DNA of 64,000 nt from JACPNO01 sp963825405 (GCA_963825405.1 CAWGTB010000016.1:62001-126000); one strand, 5' to 3'. Shown: positions 35,681 through 45,388, counted from the first letter of the stretch. Made by a program: numbers and translations. Notes: a model not told the origin generated them from the letters alone.

Positions 35681-35726
35681 AGAAAATTCCGAAGACACGT
35701 AATAGAAGGCTGTAGGGAGAAAAAAT

Positions 35727-36092
35727 ATGCGAAGCAAACCTGTTCTGGGACTACTGTTGGGCGGCATTCTGGGCATTTTCGACGGACTGACCGCGCTATT
35801 CACGCCTGCCGCGCGCTCCTTCATCGCCGGCATCGTCATCGGTTCGACGTTCAAAGGCGTCGTAACCGGGCTGCTGGCCGGACTCATCGCGCGCAAGCTG
35901 CATTCGGTGCCCCTTGGCATCCTGTGCGGCTTCCTCATCGGGCTAGGATTCAGCTACTGGGTTGCTTCGACGAGCCCCATCGAGGGGAAATATTTTTACA
36001 TCGAGATCATGCTGCCCGGCAGCATTCTCGGAGCGATCGTGGGATTCGCCACGCAGCGCTACCCTACGCCAACTCAAATTCAGCAAACCTAG
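35727..36092 (+). CDS. Small multi-spanning membrane protein
   Basis: 121 residues, no family recognised. Four hydrophobic segments are visible: KPVLGLLLGGILGIFDGLTA, SFIAGIVIGSTFKGVVTGLL, SVPLGILCGFLIGLGFSYWV and IMLPGSILGAIVGFATQ, all rich in Gly. Good Shine-Dalgarno (AGGGAG) upstream. It lies between the kinase gene and a VOC protein gene on the same strand. Confidence 0.65.
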   Translation: MRSKPVLGLLLGGILGIFDGLTALFTPAARSFIAGIVIGSTFKGVVTGLLAGLIARKLHSVPLGILCGFLIGLGFSYWVASTSPIEGKYFYIEIMLPGSILGAIVGFATQRYPTPTQIQQT

Positions 36093-36101
36093 GAGACAAA
36101 C

Positions 36102-36470
36102 ATGCCGCGCATTATTCATTTCGAATTGCCCGCCGACAATCCCGAGCGGGCGGTGAAGTTCTACGGAGACGTCTTCGGCTGGCAGTTCAACAAGTGGGGC
36201 GGGCCCATGGAGTATTGGTTGGTATCGACCGGCGCGAAAGACACACCCGGCATCGATGGAGGCATCCTGAAGCGGCCGCATCCCGGTGCGTCCACCGTCA
36301 ATACCATTGACGTCGCCAATCTGGATCAGTATGTCGCCAGCGTCGAAGCCAAGGGCGGCAAAGTGGTCGCGCCCAAAATGGCCGTGCCCGGCGTGGGCTG
36401 GCTGGCGTATTGCGTGGACACAGAGGGCAACACCTTCGGGATGATGCAGATGGACGCAGCAGCGAAGTAG
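36102..36470 (+). CDS. VOC (glyoxalase/bleomycin-resistance fold) protein
   Basis: 122 residues. IIHFELPADNPERAVKFYGDVFGWQF is the standard opening; VEAKGGKVVAPKMAVPGVGW and LAYCVDTEGNTFGMMQMD close it. This subgroup (single-module, FGW after the first helix) is common beside unrelated genes and its substrate is generally unknown. The gene follows the small membrane protein by 9 bp and is convergent with the DNA glycosylase gene 2 bp away. Confidence 0.88.
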   Translation: MPRIIHFELPADNPERAVKFYGDVFGWQFNKWGGPMEYWLVSTGAKDTPGIDGGILKRPHPGASTVNTIDVANLDQYVASVEAKGGKVVAPKMAVPGVGWLAYCVDTEGNTFGMMQMDAAAK

Positions 36471-36472
36471 CG

Positions 36473-37384
36473 TTACTTTTCCCGCTTTGACGTTTTGAGC
36501 GCTTCCATTTCGTCGAGCGAACGCGGCCAGTCCTCGCGCAGCAGGCGCGAAAGCGCGCGGTCGGCGAGCAATTTGCCACCGGTCTGGCAGCGCGCGCAAT
36601 AGTTGGTTTCATTGGAAGCGTAGCGAATGCGCTGGACCTTGGCCCCGCAAACGGGACAGGGCTGGCCGTATCGGCCATGTACAGCCATGCCTTCGCGAAA
36701 CGCGGTTACTTTTTCGGGAAAGCCGCCGGCGGCTTCGGCTCGCAGGCGATCGGTCCAATCGGTAAGGGTCGAGATGGTGGCTTCGTACAACCGATGGATT
36801 TCGTCCTTCGTGAGTTTCTGAGTGAGCGTCACGGGGGACAAGCGGGCGCGATGCAGAATCTCATCGGAGTAGGCGTTACCAATTCCGCTGAACAGATGAG
36901 GATCGGTGAGCGCGCGCTTCAGCGTGTGATTCTCGGAAGTCAGCGCCTTGGCGAAATCCTCGACGCTCGAATCGAGCACCTCCCGTCCTCCGGGATCGAT
37001 CGAAGCGAGCCCCGCTTCCCCTGATACCACGTGCAGCGCGGCGCGACGCTGCGAACCTGCTTCGGTGAGCGTGAGCGTACCGTTGGGAAAATCAAAAGCA
37101 GCCAGGCCACGTTTTCCTGGCAGCTTCGATCCGCGCAGCATCCAATGCAGGCGGCCTGCGATCATCAGGTGAAGCACCAGCCAGAGATCACCGTCCAATC
37201 CAATGGCGATGCGCTTTCCTACGCGGCGCAGCTTACGCACGGTTTTGCCAACGGCGGACTGTAATGGCGGGTCGATGGTGCGCAGCAAGAACGGACTCGC
37301 CAGTCGAATTCCCTCTAGCGGCTGGCCGACGATACGCGGCGCGAGCGCTTGGAGGTAAACGGTGATGTCCGGCAGCTCGGGCAC
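36473..37384 (-). CDS. Fpg/Nei-family DNA glycosylase
   Basis: 303 residues. The N-terminus MPELPDITVYLQAL keeps the catalytic Pro2 and Glu3, but the usual PELPE reads PELPD. Helix-two-turn-helix lies around TDPHLFSGIGNAYSDEILHR, and a zinc finger CPVCG...CARCQ sits near 225-250. It excises oxidised bases and nicks the strand at abasic sites. A C-terminal tail of about 45 residues rich in Arg, Glu and Leu extends beyond the zinc finger, which normally ends the protein. Starts 4 bp after the DinB gene stop; probably one operon. Confidence 0.9.
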   Translation of the reverse strand: MPELPDITVYLQALAPRIVGQPLEGIRLASPFLLRTIDPPLQSAVGKTVRKLRRVGKRIAIGLDGDLWLVLHLMIAGRLHWMLRGSKLPGKRGLAAFDFPNGTLTLTEAGSQRRAALHVVSGEAGLASIDPGGREVLDSSVEDFAKALTSENHTLKRALTDPHLFSGIGNAYSDEILHRARLSPVTLTQKLTKDEIHRLYEATISTLTDWTDRLRAEAAGGFPEKVTAFREGMAVHGRYGQPCPVCGAKVQRIRYASNETNYCARCQTGGKLLADRALSRLLREDWPRSLDEMEALKTSKREK

Positions 37385-37388
37385 TGTC

Positions 37389-37890
37389 TCAGGGATGGAT
37401 CTGGTAGTAATTGCGAGAAGCCGTCCATGCGCGGATAAAACGCATGCGAGCGATAAACTTCGGCTACTTGCCGTATGTGGCCGAGATCGTGAAACGCAAA
37501 TTCGTTAAGCAATTCCGCGACGCTGATCTCGCCTAACTGCTGGTGACGGCCTGTGCGCGCGGCGGCTGCGGCCGGCAGTTTCCTCAGCCAGTCGAGCGTG
37601 ACTTTGCGCTCGCGTTCAAAGGCTGCGAGTTCTGCCGGGCCGTCAAAGCTCGCGCCATTTTGGAACAGCGCGAGCTGATCGTAGGCAGGCAGAAATGGCT
37701 TGTCTTGCTCCAGCATGGCGTGGAAACGGCTGCGGAAACCCGCGGCCTCCACGTCGTGCAGATGCGCCAGGACCATCGCGATCGACCAGCGATCTGGCGC
37801 CGGCTGCCAGTTCAAATCTTCCTCGGTCGCGGCGGTAAGCAAGCTCCGCAAAACGCCCGGCGTCTGTTCCAGCACGTGTAGGGCGGACAT
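37389..37890 (-). CDS. DinB-family protein (one frameshift at the end)
   Basis: Start ATG 37890. Four-helix-bundle DinB/YfiT type: VLRSLLTAATEEDLNWQPAP, WSIAMVLAHLHDVEAAGFRSRF, and HDLGHIRQVAEVYRSHAFYP supply the metal-binding histidines. The uncorrected frame overruns into the glycosylase gene as LPDPSLRQCPSC. Removing one base at about 37413 gives the expected ending NYYQIHP and a stop at 37391-37389. Corrected length about 166 residues. Such proteins are thiol-transferase-like or damage-inducible enzymes; specific reaction unknown. Confidence 0.82.
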
Positions 37891-37917
37891 GATTCTCGAT
37901 TGTGTCACACTACCCCC

Positions 37918-38631
37918 ATGCGAGTTCTGGTTCTGGCGTTGGCTGCGCTGTCGCTGCAGGCCGGCGAACGCAAGCTTACCGACGAAATGTGGAACGACAT
38001 TCGTCCCGTCTACGCCAAGACGCTCGAGCATCCTTTTCTCAAAGGGCTCACCGACGGCACACTGCCGCGCGCGCGTTTTCAATTCTATCTGCAGCAGGAC
38101 GCCAAATACCTGCGCGTTTTTGGACAAGCGCTCAGCGTCCTCGCCGCCAAAGCGCCGCGCCAGGACTGGGCCATCACTCTGAACCAGCACGCGCTCGGTT
38201 CGGTGAAAGAAGTCGAAACGCTCCACCAGGCAATTCTCAAGGCTTATGGCGTGCCGCTCGATCAATCGCGCGGTGTTGCGATGGCGCCGGTGAACTACGC
38301 GTACACCAATCACATCATGGCCACCGCTTACGGTAAGCCTTTCCCTTATGGGCTGGCGTCCGTGCTGCCCTGCTATTGGATTTATCTCGAAGTGGGCAAG
38401 GAGCTAATCAAGAAAGGCTCGAAAGATCCCGAGTACCAGAAATGGATCGATAGCTACGCGTCCGACGCCTATGCGAAAGAAGTGGCGGACGTGCTGGAGA
38501 TGATGAACGCCGAAGCGGCAAGTCTCGATTCCGAATCGCGCCACGCCGTACGCGAGCTGTTCAAAACCTCCGCGCGCTACGAGTGGATGTTCTGGGACAT
38601 GGCCTGGCGGGAGGAAAAGTGGCTGCCGTAA
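37918..38631 (+). CDS. TenA/PqqC-like protein with a signal peptide
   Basis: 237 residues from ATG 37918 (a GTG at 37900 is less likely). The TenA (thiaminase II/haem-oxygenase-like) fold is recognisable: FLKGLTDGTLPRARFQFYLQ, DAKYLRVFGQALSVLAAKAP, PVNYAYTNHIMATAYG, VLPCYWIYLEVGKEL and FKTSARYEWMFWDMAWREE. TenA normally works in the cytoplasm salvaging thiamin pyrimidines. Here a hydrophobic N-terminus (LVLALAALSLQAGE) suggests export. The catalytic Cys region and C-terminal Glu are kept. Divergent from the DinB gene by 27 bp. Confidence 0.82.
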   Translation: MRVLVLALAALSLQAGERKLTDEMWNDIRPVYAKTLEHPFLKGLTDGTLPRARFQFYLQQDAKYLRVFGQALSVLAAKAPRQDWAITLNQHALGSVKEVETLHQAILKAYGVPLDQSRGVAMAPVNYAYTNHIMATAYGKPFPYGLASVLPCYWIYLEVGKELIKKGSKDPEYQKWIDSYASDAYAKEVADVLEMMNAEAASLDSESRHAVRELFKTSARYEWMFWDMAWREEKWLP

Positions 38632-39236
38632 TTCAGGAGCGGCTGCTCGGATTCGACGCCCGCGAGCCTTCACAGAGTCCCGGCGATGAGTGGCCGGACC
38701 AATTCTTGTTACGGGCGGATGTACGCGCGCCGCTTTCCACGGACACCATGGTCTGGCCATCGATCTGGCAGCTCACCGATGTTCCGCTCCCTTCCTGGAT
38801 CGGCATGAACGCGGGTTTGTGGGAGAGTCTGCCTGCCATGCGAAAACACCTCGCGAACGCTTGGACGACGCCTCCGCCGCACGCCGTCATCGACGTAAGC
38901 TGGTTCTCCGATCGCGCGTTCGAGGACGCGGGCATGTACGGTCCCCACCTCAGTCCGACCGATCCCGCGGCGCGCTCGCCCGAATGGCGCCTACTAGGTT
39001 TCGACGTTTCCGATGGAGGCTTGTTGAGCGGCCTGTCGAATTGCGGTTATTCGACAGACGAAATCCGGACGCTGCGTCCGCAATGGCAATTCCGCCTCAA
39101 CAGCCGCCACTTGTTCGACGCGGTAGAAGATGCATTCGAGTTTCGCAAGCTCGCTGACGCGCGGGTCCCGGAGCACGCGCCGTTCTTTGTGTTCGGATTG
39201 TATCTGGTGGATGGCTCCGATCTCACTTCTTCGTAG
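38619..39236 (+). CDS. Protein of unknown function
   Basis: About 205 residues, starting at GTG 38619 with AGGA upstream and overlapping the TenA-like gene by 13 bp. No family recognised. Soluble, no signal peptide, rich in Trp, Pro and Asp (WPSIWQLTDVPLPSWIGM, VIDVSWFSDRAFEDAGMYGP, EWRLLGFDVSDGGLLSGLSN). The coupling to the TenA-like gene is the only functional hint. Confidence 0.6.
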   Translation: MAAVIQERLLGFDAREPSQSPGDEWPDQFLLRADVRAPLSTDTMVWPSIWQLTDVPLPSWIGMNAGLWESLPAMRKHLANAWTTPPPHAVIDVSWFSDRAFEDAGMYGPHLSPTDPAARSPEWRLLGFDVSDGGLLSGLSNCGYSTDEIRTLRPQWQFRLNSRHLFDAVEDAFEFRKLADARVPEHAPFFVFGLYLVDGSDLTSS

Positions 39237-40551
39237 CTTCCCCAATCCCAAACACGTGGTGCTGACCACGAATGAACAGCATCCCGCCGGAAATCGCGGG
39301 CGAAGCCATGATCACTTCTCCTAGCGGATTCATCGATAGCAGCTCGTACTTGGGCCCGGCTTTCACCACGGCAACGTCGCCGTCCTCGCTGGAAAAGTAC
39401 AGCTTGCCGTCCGCCGCGACGGGCGATGCGCTGTAGGCGCCGCCTTCGCCGATACGCTGCTGGTAAATTCTCTCGCCATTTTTCGCGTTGTAGCAGGTCA
39501 GGATTCCCTGGTTGTTGCCGGCGTAAAAATAATCGCCGTAGACAATAGGCGTGGGCATGTAAGGGCCGCCGCGCTTTTTGCTCCAGGCAATGAATTCGTT
39601 CGATTCCTGGCCCTCTTTAAGCGTGATGTCGCCGCTCGCGCCGGGACGGATCGCATAAATCGGCTGGATCACGCGGTAGCCGTTGGTCACGAAAATCAGA
39701 TCGTGCGCGATGATCGGCGTGGGCGCGGTGACTTCGGAATTTCCGGATAGCCGCCACAGTTCCTTGCCGGTCAGAGGATCGTAGCCGCGAATGAATTTGG
39801 TCGCGTGCGTGATTAACTCGGCGCGTGTTTTGCCTTCATAAATCGTCGGAGTGCCCCAGGAGGGAATTTCTTCGCGCGACGTGCGCCACACGCGATGACC
39901 GTCGTTGACGTCGTAAGCGGCGATGAAAGAATCCTTCTGAATGTCGCATTGCACGATCACCAGGTTTTTGTAAATGATGGGCGAGCTGGCCGTGCCCCAT
40001 TCGTAGTCGGGATCGTAGAACCAGCCCGCGTTGAGCGCGCCGAGATCCTGCTGCCAGAGCAGCTTGCCATCGAAATCGTAAGCGTAGAGGCCTTCGGATC
40101 CGAAGAACGCTACCACGTGCTTGCCATCGGTGACCGGCGTGGATGATGCTTGGCTCGATTTCGGATGACGTTTGGTGCGCGGTACTCCTTCGTGCGCGGT
40201 GCGTTCCCAAATAATTTTTCCAGTGGCCTTGTCCAGAGCGTACACCCGCCAGGAATGTTTGGACACGTCGGGCGAGGGATCGACGTCACCGAAGAGTCCG
40301 TGACGGAATACGGCGTTGGGATCGCTGCTGATGGCGGTGGTAATAAAAACGCGGTCGCCCCAAACGATGGGGCTTGAATGAGCCAACCCGGGGATCTCCG
40401 TCTTCCACCGGATGTTGACCGACTTGACGCCGTCGAAGCTCGCTGGGCCCCGACCTTCCGCCACGCCCGATGCTCCAGGCCCGCGGAACGAAGGCCAATT
40501 CTGCGCGCAGGCTGCAACGGTCACCCAGAAAATCACAGCGAAGCGCTTCAT
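39223..40551 (-). CDS. Secreted PQQ-like beta-propeller protein (1)
   Basis: 442 residues with a signal peptide (FAVIFWVTVAACAQ). WPSFRGPGASGVAEG is the usual opening of this family, then repeated blades with Trp-docking motifs ending in DKATGKIIWERTA, DFDGKLLWQQDL, DVNDGHRVWRTS and PLTGKELWRLS. These are the BamB-like/PQQ-like repeats, which here lack an attached catalytic or haem domain, so a structural or binding role is as likely as quinoprotein activity. It overlaps the ankyrin gene by 4 bp. Confidence 0.88.
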   Translation of the reverse strand: MKRFAVIFWVTVAACAQNWPSFRGPGASGVAEGRGPASFDGVKSVNIRWKTEIPGLAHSSPIVWGDRVFITTAISSDPNAVFRHGLFGDVDPSPDVSKHSWRVYALDKATGKIIWERTAHEGVPRTKRHPKSSQASSTPVTDGKHVVAFFGSEGLYAYDFDGKLLWQQDLGALNAGWFYDPDYEWGTASSPIIYKNLVIVQCDIQKDSFIAAYDVNDGHRVWRTSREEIPSWGTPTIYEGKTRAELITHATKFIRGYDPLTGKELWRLSGNSEVTAPTPIIAHDLIFVTNGYRVIQPIYAIRPGASGDITLKEGQESNEFIAWSKKRGGPYMPTPIVYGDYFYAGNNQGILTCYNAKNGERIYQQRIGEGGAYSASPVAADGKLYFSSEDGDVAVVKAGPKYELLSMNPLGEVIMASPAISGGMLFIRGQHHVFGIGEATKK

Positions 40552-41342
40552 TGCGTCACCGACCGCTTCATCACTATGGGTTGGCCTTCGCCGCGCCGAA
40601 ACGTCAGCGAAATCACTTTGCCGTTTTCGACATTGAACGTAATCGTGGCAGCCGGCATCTCAGCAGGACGGAATGTCACCTTGTCAACGGCATCGAGCGT
40701 AAGCTTGAAACCGCCGTTCCCGCCGGTAAGCTTGCCATCCACCAGATCAAATTTCACATCGGAACCCTCCGACGCATAGCTCCCGGCATAACTCTTGAGC
40801 GTTTCCGGCCGCACTTGAAAATCGGCTTTGGGGAGAGGAATGGCCCCCGCCTGGCGCAGCGCTTCAGCTATCTCATGGTGTTTATCTTTTTCGGCCGAGG
40901 CTAATGCTGCTGTCATCGCTGCCGGCTTGATGCCGCCCTTAGCCAACGCGATCTTCACCATATCGACGTTCCCTTTCTCGACGCCGCTCTCCAGCACCTC
41001 CGCCGCGCCACCGGCGCTTTTCGCCAGCAAGAGCTTGAGAATGTCGATTCGTTCTTTTTCAGCAGCCCAGGTGAGCGCCGTGGCTCCATAAAACGTGTCT
41101 TTAACATCCACGTCCGCGCCGCGCTCGAGCAGCACCTTCACCATTTCGATATTGCCGCGATCGGCGGCGAAGAACAGCGGAGTGGCACCGTACGGGCTCT
41201 TGGCATCCACGTTGGCGCCGTTGTCCAGCAGGGCTTTGACTGCCGGCACATCGCCCTTTCGAACCGCCGCCAGAAGATCGTCGCTCGTATCCGCCGCGTA
41301 ACCAATCAGCGTGAAAAGCGTCAGGACAAGAGTGAACCGCAT
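40548..41342 (-). CDS. Secreted ankyrin-repeat protein
   Basis: 264 residues with a signal peptide (LTLFTLIGYA). Ankyrin repeats: VRKGDVPAVKALLDNGANVD, YGATPLFFAADRGNIEMVKV, LLERGADVDVKDTFYGATAL, WAAEKERIDILKLLLAKSAG and KGNVDMVKIALAKGGIKPAA. A C-terminal beta domain of about 95 residues follows (YAGSYASEGSDVKFDLVDGK and onward), like the small beta-barrel found at the end of many Acidobacterial exported proteins. Probably periplasmic protein binding. Coupled to the propeller gene downstream. Confidence 0.85.
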   Translation of the reverse strand: MRFTLVLTLFTLIGYAADTSDDLLAAVRKGDVPAVKALLDNGANVDAKSPYGATPLFFAADRGNIEMVKVLLERGADVDVKDTFYGATALTWAAEKERIDILKLLLAKSAGGAAEVLESGVEKGNVDMVKIALAKGGIKPAAMTAALASAEKDKHHEIAEALRQAGAIPLPKADFQVRPETLKSYAGSYASEGSDVKFDLVDGKLTGGNGGFKLTLDAVDKVTFRPAEMPAATITFNVENGKVISLTFRRGEGQPIVMKRSVTQ

Positions 41343-41395
41343 GGGCCGCTCCTTGACTGGAACTACTGCAAATTATATCGTGGGGATCATTCAGG

Positions 41396-43615
41396 ATGCA
41401 TTGCAACTTATCTAAATTCCTGCGGATCGCGGCTTTGGCTATGCCCGCCGCATGGCTGTTCGCCGCGACCGCTCCGCCTTCCGGAGGCGATTGGCCGGAC
41501 TGGCGCGGCCCCAACCGCGATGGCGTCTCTCACGAAAGGAATCTGCCGGAGAAGTGGTCGCCCTCGGGGCAAAATCTGGCATGGAAAGCGCCTTACGGCG
41601 GGCGCTCTACGCCGGTCGTGCTGGGCGATCGTTTGTATTTGCAGAACTCCGCGGGTAAGGGCGAAACCCAGCAGGAACGCGTGATGTGTTTCAACGCCGA
41701 CACCGGCAAGCTGCTCTGGGAATATCGCTTCAACGTTTTCCAGAGTGACGTGCCCGCGCATCGCGTGGGCTGGGCGTCGCCGGCGGCCGACATCGAAACC
41801 GGCAACGTTTACGCGTTCGGGGTCAATGGAACGCTGCTGGGCCTCTCCAAAGAAGGCAAGCTGCTTTGGGAGCGCTCGCTCGGCGAGGAATTCGATTTGT
41901 TCACCACCCACGGCGGACGCACCGTCTCGCCGGTGGTCGATGGCAACCTGGTGATCGTCAAAGCCGCCAGCTCCACCTGGGGCACGCAAGCCAATCGCTC
42001 CATCCGCTACATGGCTTTCGACAAACGCTCCGGCGAAATGGTTTGGGTGAGCACGCCCGGCGGACGGCCTTTCGATACGGATTATTCCCAGCCCGTGATC
42101 GCGCGCATCAATGGCACGCGCCTGCTGATTGCCGGACTGGGCGATGGCGGCGTGCATGCCATCAAGATTGGAACCGGCGAGCCAGTGTGGCATTTCCTGA
42201 TGAGCAAGCGCGCCATCAACACCGCGCCTGTATTGAACGGAACCACCGTCATCGTTTCACACGGCCAGGAGAATCTCGAAGGCAACGAAATGGGCATGCT
42301 GGCCGCGATCGACGCTACCGCCAAGGGCAACATCGCGATCAATCAGACCAAGTGGGCGAACAAAGGCTTCATCGGCGAATTCTCTTCCGGCATCATCGAT
42401 GGCGATCGTTATCTGCAAATCGACAACGGCTCCAACCTTTTCGCCTTCGACGTGGTGACCGGCCGCCAGCTTTGGAAGCAGAACCTGGGCACTCTCCAGA
42501 AATCGTCGCTGACGTACGGCGATGGCAAACTCTACGTCGGCACCGAGAGCGGGAAGTTCTTCATCCTCAGGCCGCACGCCGATCGTTGCGAGATTTTGAG
42601 CGAGGAGACGCTGCCTATCAGCCAGAGCGGGCTGTTCAATGAGAAGGTTCCGGAAGCCGTGGTTGCATCCGCCGCCATTTCGCGAGGCCGGGTTTATTTC
42701 GTTTCGAGCGACACGCTGTACGCCATCGGCAAGAAGACGCGCGTGCCCGCGGAACCGGCCGTGGCGGATACGCCGCCCGCGCCCGGCCCGCCCGCATGGG
42801 TGCAAGTGGTGCCGACTGAAGTAGTGTTGACCGCTGGCCAGTCCGCGGATTTTCGCGCGCGCCTGTTCGATGAACACGGTGAATTCCTGCGCGAGGAAAA
42901 AGCGTCGTGGTCGCTAGATGGGCTGAAAGGCGCAGGGGAAAACGGCCACGTCGCCACTGCGGCAGATTCACCCGGTCAGGCGGGATTGGTGAAAGCCACG
43001 GTCGGCGCGATTTCCGGTGCTGCGCGCGTACGCGTTGTCCCGGCGCTTCCGTGGAACGAAACTTTTGAGTCCTACGCCGCGGGCGCGCTGCCGCCGCATT
43101 GGGTCGGCGCCACCGCGGGCCAGTACAAAGTGCAGGAACTCGATGGCGGTAAAGTGCTCGCGAAAGCGCCCAACGAAACGCTGTTCAAGCGCATGCGCAT
43201 TTTTCTCGGCCCGACGAATTGGTCGAACTACACCATCGAAGCCGACGTCCGCGCTCCGGAAAAGCGCCGCCAGATGGGCGATGCCGGTGTAACTGCCCAA
43301 CGCTACACACTGGTACTGTTTGGCAACAATCAGCAGCTACAGCTTTATTCCTGGCAGCCCGAAGTAGCCCGCAACGTGACCGTGCCCTTTGCATGGAAGC
43401 CCGATACCTGGTATCGCCTGAAGCTGCGCGTGGAAAACACCCCGGACGGCAAGACGCGCATCCGCGGCAAAGCCTGGCTTGCGGCCGACACCGAGCCGGC
43501 GGCATGGCTGATCGATCGCGTGGATCCGATTCCCAACCGCGAAGGAAGCCCCGGCTTATTTGGCGACGCAACCTACGGCGTGTTTTTCGACAATCTGAAA
43601 GTGACGGCCAACTAG
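41396..43615 (+). CDS. Secreted PQQ-like beta-propeller with C-terminal beta-sandwich modules (2)
   Basis: 739 residues with a signal peptide. Residues about 30-445 are a propeller starting WPDWRGPNRDGVSHERNLPE, with blades ending DTGKLLWEYRF, KEGKLLWERSL, KRSGEMVWVST and VVTGRQLWKQN. A Pro-rich linker leads to a Big-like domain (VVPTEVVLTAGQSADFRARL, about 465-545). A concanavalin-like end domain follows (PWNETFESYAAGALPPHWVG to GVFFDNLKVTAN, about 555-739), as in DUF1080-like sugar-binding modules. Suggests an extracellular binding protein, possibly for carbohydrate. The next propeller gene starts right at its stop. Confidence 0.88.
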   Translation: MHCNLSKFLRIAALAMPAAWLFAATAPPSGGDWPDWRGPNRDGVSHERNLPEKWSPSGQNLAWKAPYGGRSTPVVLGDRLYLQNSAGKGETQQERVMCFNADTGKLLWEYRFNVFQSDVPAHRVGWASPAADIETGNVYAFGVNGTLLGLSKEGKLLWERSLGEEFDLFTTHGGRTVSPVVDGNLVIVKAASSTWGTQANRSIRYMAFDKRSGEMVWVSTPGGRPFDTDYSQPVIARINGTRLLIAGLGDGGVHAIKIGTGEPVWHFLMSKRAINTAPVLNGTTVIVSHGQENLEGNEMGMLAAIDATAKGNIAINQTKWANKGFIGEFSSGIIDGDRYLQIDNGSNLFAFDVVTGRQLWKQNLGTLQKSSLTYGDGKLYVGTESGKFFILRPHADRCEILSEETLPISQSGLFNEKVPEAVVASAAISRGRVYFVSSDTLYAIGKKTRVPAEPAVADTPPAPGPPAWVQVVPTEVVLTAGQSADFRARLFDEHGEFLREEKASWSLDGLKGAGENGHVATAADSPGQAGLVKATVGAISGAARVRVVPALPWNETFESYAAGALPPHWVGATAGQYKVQELDGGKVLAKAPNETLFKRMRIFLGPTNWSNYTIEADVRAPEKRRQMGDAGVTAQRYTLVLFGNNQQLQLYSWQPEVARNVTVPFAWKPDTWYRLKLRVENTPDGKTRIRGKAWLAADTEPAAWLIDRVDPIPNREGSPGLFGDATYGVFFDNLKVTAN

Positions 43616-44999
43616 ATGAGCAGAAAACTCACCGCCGCTTTACTCGTCGCGATCCCGGCATCGCTCTTCGTTCTGTGGGCATCCGATGCCGGCGATGATT
43701 GGCCCATGTGGGGCGGCACGCCAGACCGCAACATGGTCTCCCATATGAAAGGCGTCCCCACGACGTGGGACGTCAAGACCAAGAAGAACGTGAAGTGGAT
43801 GGTCGAGCTTGGTTCGCAGAGCTACGGCAACGCGGTGGTCTCGGGCGGCACGGTCTTCGTCGGAACCAATAACGAGAGCCTGAAAGATCCCAAAGTCACC
43901 GGCGATAAAGGCATCCTGATGGCCTTTCGCGAATCCGATGGCGAATTTCTCTGGCAGGATGTCAACGACAAACTGCCGTCGGGTCGCGCCAACGACTGGC
44001 CGTTTCAAGGCGTCTGTTCCTCGCCGCTGGTGGAAGGCGACCGTCTCTACTACGTCACCAATCGCTGCGAAGTTCGCTGCCTCGACACGAAGGGCGATGG
44101 CAGCAAGCACGGCAAAGTGATTTGGAAATTCGACATGATGGAGGAAGTTGGATCGCAGCCGCACAACATGTCCAACTCCTCGCCGGTGTCCTTCGGCGAT
44201 CTGATTTTCGTCAGCACGTCCAATGGCCAGGACGAAAGCCATGTGCATATTCCCTCGCCGCGCGCGCCCGGCCATCATTGCCATCAACAAGCAAACCGGC
44301 AAGCTGGTCTGGGAAGACAATTCGGTGAGCGATCGGATTCTGCACGGCCAGTGGTCTTCGGCCGCGGTCGGGAAAATTGGCGGCGTGGATCAAGTGGTGA
44401 TCGGCCAGGGCGATGGCTGGGCGCGCGGCTACGAAGCGCTCACCGGCAAAAAGCTTTGGGAATTCGATATGAACCCCAAAGATTCCGTCTGGCCTAAAAC
44501 GCGCAATGAAGTGATCAGCACGCCGGTGATTTACGAAGACAAGGTCTACATCGCCAACGGCCAGGACCCTGAGCACGGCGAGGGCGTGGGACATCTGTAC
44601 GCGATCGATGCCACCAAGCGCGGCGACATCACAGAATCGGGCCGCGTGTGGCATTACGACAAAATTCGCCGTTCGATTTCTACCGGCGCGATTTTCGAAG
44701 GCCTGCTCTACTACGCGGATTTCAGCGGCTTCCTGCACTGCCTCGACGTAAAAACCGGCAAGCCCTATTGGGTGCACGACATGCTGGCCGCGATCTGGGG
44801 CTCGCCCATGATCATCGATGGAAAAGTTTATATTGCCGATGAGGACGGCGACGTGGTGGTGCTGCAGGCCGGCAAGGAAAAGAAGATCATTTCCGAAATG
44901 AACATGGGAAGTTCCGTGTATGCGACGCCGGTGCCGGCGCATGGCGCGCTGTTCATCATGAACCGGAATCAGTTGTTCGCATTGGCGGAGAAGCGGTAA
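43616..44999 (+). CDS. Secreted PQQ-like beta-propeller protein (3) (one frameshift)
   Basis: Starts on the base after the previous stop. Signal peptide (LLVAIPASLFVLWASDA), opening DWPMWGGTPDRNMVSHMKGV, blades KGILMAFRESDGEFLWQDVN and CLDTKGDGSKHGKVIWKFD. One extra base at about 44270 (after PSPRAP) moves the frame; it continues AIIAINKQTGKLVWEDNSVS to the end. Corrected length about 460 residues. Same family as the neighbours at 39223, 41396 and 46467 and possibly the product of local duplication. Confidence 0.87.
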
Positions 45000-45010
45000 T
45001 TACAGGCGCC

Positions 45011-45388
45011 GTGTTTCGCGTCGAACAGATCGATCACGTGGCGCTGACGGTGACCGATGTCCAGCGTTCGGCGGCGTGGTATCACAGCGTGCTGGGCCTG
45101 GAGCGGAGGCATCAGGAAGTCTGGGGCGACTATCCGGCGGTGATGTACGCCGGCACGACGGGCGTGGCGTTATTCCCCTTGGCTCTGTCGCCAGAGGGGA
45201 TCGAAACCGTCCGCCATGTGGCCTTCAAAGCGGACCGCGCCAATTTCGTTCGGGCGCAGGAAGATCTGAAAAAGCGCGGCATCGAATTCGAATTCGAAGA
45301 TCACACCATCTCCCAATCCATCTATCTCCATGACCCCGACGGATTCACCATCGAAATCACAACTTACGACGTGGGTCCGGCCGTTTGA
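45011..45388 (+). CDS. VOC-family dioxygenase-like protein
   Basis: 125 residues, GTG start. IDHVALTVTDVQRSAAWYHSVLGLE opens the fold; VALFPLALSP, VRHVAFKADRANFVRAQEDL and IYLHDPDGFTIEITTYDV give the metal-binding His, Glu positions of an active VOC enzyme, better preserved than in the 36102 protein. Glyoxalase- or extradiol-dioxygenase-like; substrate unknown. It overlaps the following alcohol dehydrogenase frame. Confidence 0.87.
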   Translation: MFRVEQIDHVALTVTDVQRSAAWYHSVLGLERRHQEVWGDYPAVMYAGTTGVALFPLALSPEGIETVRHVAFKADRANFVRAQEDLKKRGIEFEFEDHTISQSIYLHDPDGFTIEITTYDVGPAV

